Shown: positions 63,630 to 64,000 of the stretch, piece after piece
Numbering within the stretch: position 1 is the first letter of the stretch
Layout of the letters: the number at the start of each line of letters is the position of its first letter
From: Hyunsoonleella aquatilis
Lineage (GTDB): Bacteria; Bacteroidota; Bacteroidia; Flavobacteriales; Flavobacteriaceae
Assembly: GCF_014270105.1 (NCBI RefSeq)
Contig: NZ_JACNMF010000002.1
Coordinates: 434,001-498,000, forward strand
DNA length: 64,000 bases
Reading direction: 5' to 3'
Made by a program: the position numbers and the translations under genes
Notes under the pieces: generated by a model
Told to the model about the DNA's origin: nothing
Seen by the model: the letters and a program-made list of their open reading frames with translations, nothing else
Databases searched by the model: none

Positions 63630-64000
63630 CTATCTAAACCAAGCGTCCCAAGGAATTCTTGACAGGAATAACAACAACGCTATGGTATAAAAAGAGGCAA
63701 TAGTCTTCAACTTAGGTGCGGAGGTCAACTTCTTTTTATGTTTGGAATAGCCAATGGTGATCAAAGCCACGGCAATAATGTTCACTAAAGGATGCTCCAC
63801 CAAATACAAGCGCAACAACGAATCCTTCATGACGCCACCCATACCAAGCTCTCCAAAGGATTTAATCCAAGGGGCTACAAAATATAGGATAATACCTATT
63901 AGTAATTGAATATGTGACACTATTAAAGTAAACAATGAAATCCTAAAGTCCTTAGCTTCGTATTCTTTCCCCCCAACAGATTTGATAATGGCGTTAAACA
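63630..64000 (-). CDS. Small integral membrane protein, cut by window edge (5' end missing)
   Basis: The frame is open to base 64000, so the visible TTG at 63935 is not the start; about 123 residues are visible. Upstream visible residues read FNAIIKSVGGKEYEAKDFRISLF. Four hydrophobic segments follow (SHIQLLIGIILYFVAPW, LVNIIAVALITIGY, KTIASFYTIALLLFL and a shorter one), with His in SHIQ and EHPLV. Similar proteins in relatives carry a cytochrome-like label, but no haem site is evident. Function is unknown. Confidence 0.65.
   Translation of the reverse strand, partial: FNAIIKSVGGKEYEAKDFRISLFTLIVSHIQLLIGIILYFVAPWIKSFGELGMGGVMKDSLLRLYLVEHPLVNIIAVALITIGYSKHKKKLTSAPKLKTIASFYTIALLLFLSRIPWDAWFR

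Noticed and set aside
1-64000. tRNA or rRNA genes
   Set aside because: No T-arm GTTCRA or conserved rRNA segments were found by eye; a tRNAscan run would settle this.

Overview
The window comes from a marine-type Flavobacteriaceae (Bacteroidota) chromosome. The evidence is direct: gliding genes gldD and gldE, a secreted protein with a type IX secretion C-terminal sorting domain, SusC-like TonB receptor architecture, many SG-N-N-C or SC lipoprotein signals, the Bacteroidota promoter (TTTG - about 20 nt - TAnnTTTG) upstream of several genes, and A+T-rich spacers. No tRNA, rRNA, CRISPR array, transposase or prophage module was seen.

Region by region. 1-1300: end of ahcY. 1600-5630: accessory segment with a 5-methylcytosine restriction-modification system (methyltransferase, Eco47II-like nuclease, Vsr-like nick enzyme), followed by a translationally coupled pair of exported proteins that look like two different cysteine hydrolases. 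5700-12290: DPP11-type S46 peptidase, small conserved proteins, rplU-rpmA, a DUF4199 protein, an EamA transporter and a Cys-rich HMA lipoprotein. 12539-17367: the gldD-gldE-ssb-mutY group, split by a roughly 1.4 kb insert carrying a structured repeat and two small unknown genes. 17511-19656: hup, a 30-residue very basic protein, and rng. 19717-29314: unknown lipoprotein, a pair of unknown membrane proteins, aldo/keto reductase, OmpA lipoprotein, exonuclease III, SUKH-like protein and a large outer-membrane protein. 29434-32872: sdhCAB. 33022-41000: T9SS metalloprotease, Xaa-Pro aminopeptidase, lysC with a divergent stand-alone ACT protein, a hydrolase, two paralogous zinc-knuckle proteins, thiL. 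41063-45736: choice-of-anchor B lipoprotein, repeat lipoprotein, MbnP and MbnH. 46188-54438: the SUF iron-sulfur assembly cluster (sufA-B-lipoprotein-C-D-S-META-E-T-DUF2480). 54578-63303: DUF3078 protein, hflX, then two EEP-family nucleases flanking a DUF5689 lipoprotein and a TonB receptor. The last gene runs off the right edge.

The items most worth a second look are: (i) a dispersed, structured intergenic element present three times (1393, 15012, 25215) whose stems covary between copies, one copy carrying a nested perfect palindrome; (ii) the exported NlpC/P60-like plus caspase-fold-like pair beside the restriction system; (iii) the MbnP/MbnH pair without methanobactin genes; (iv) a possible extracellular nucleic-acid scavenging locus (nuclease, DUF5689, TonB receptor, nuclease); (v) a terminator-like hairpin in the rplU leader. 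Function calls rest on motifs read by eye; no database search was possible.
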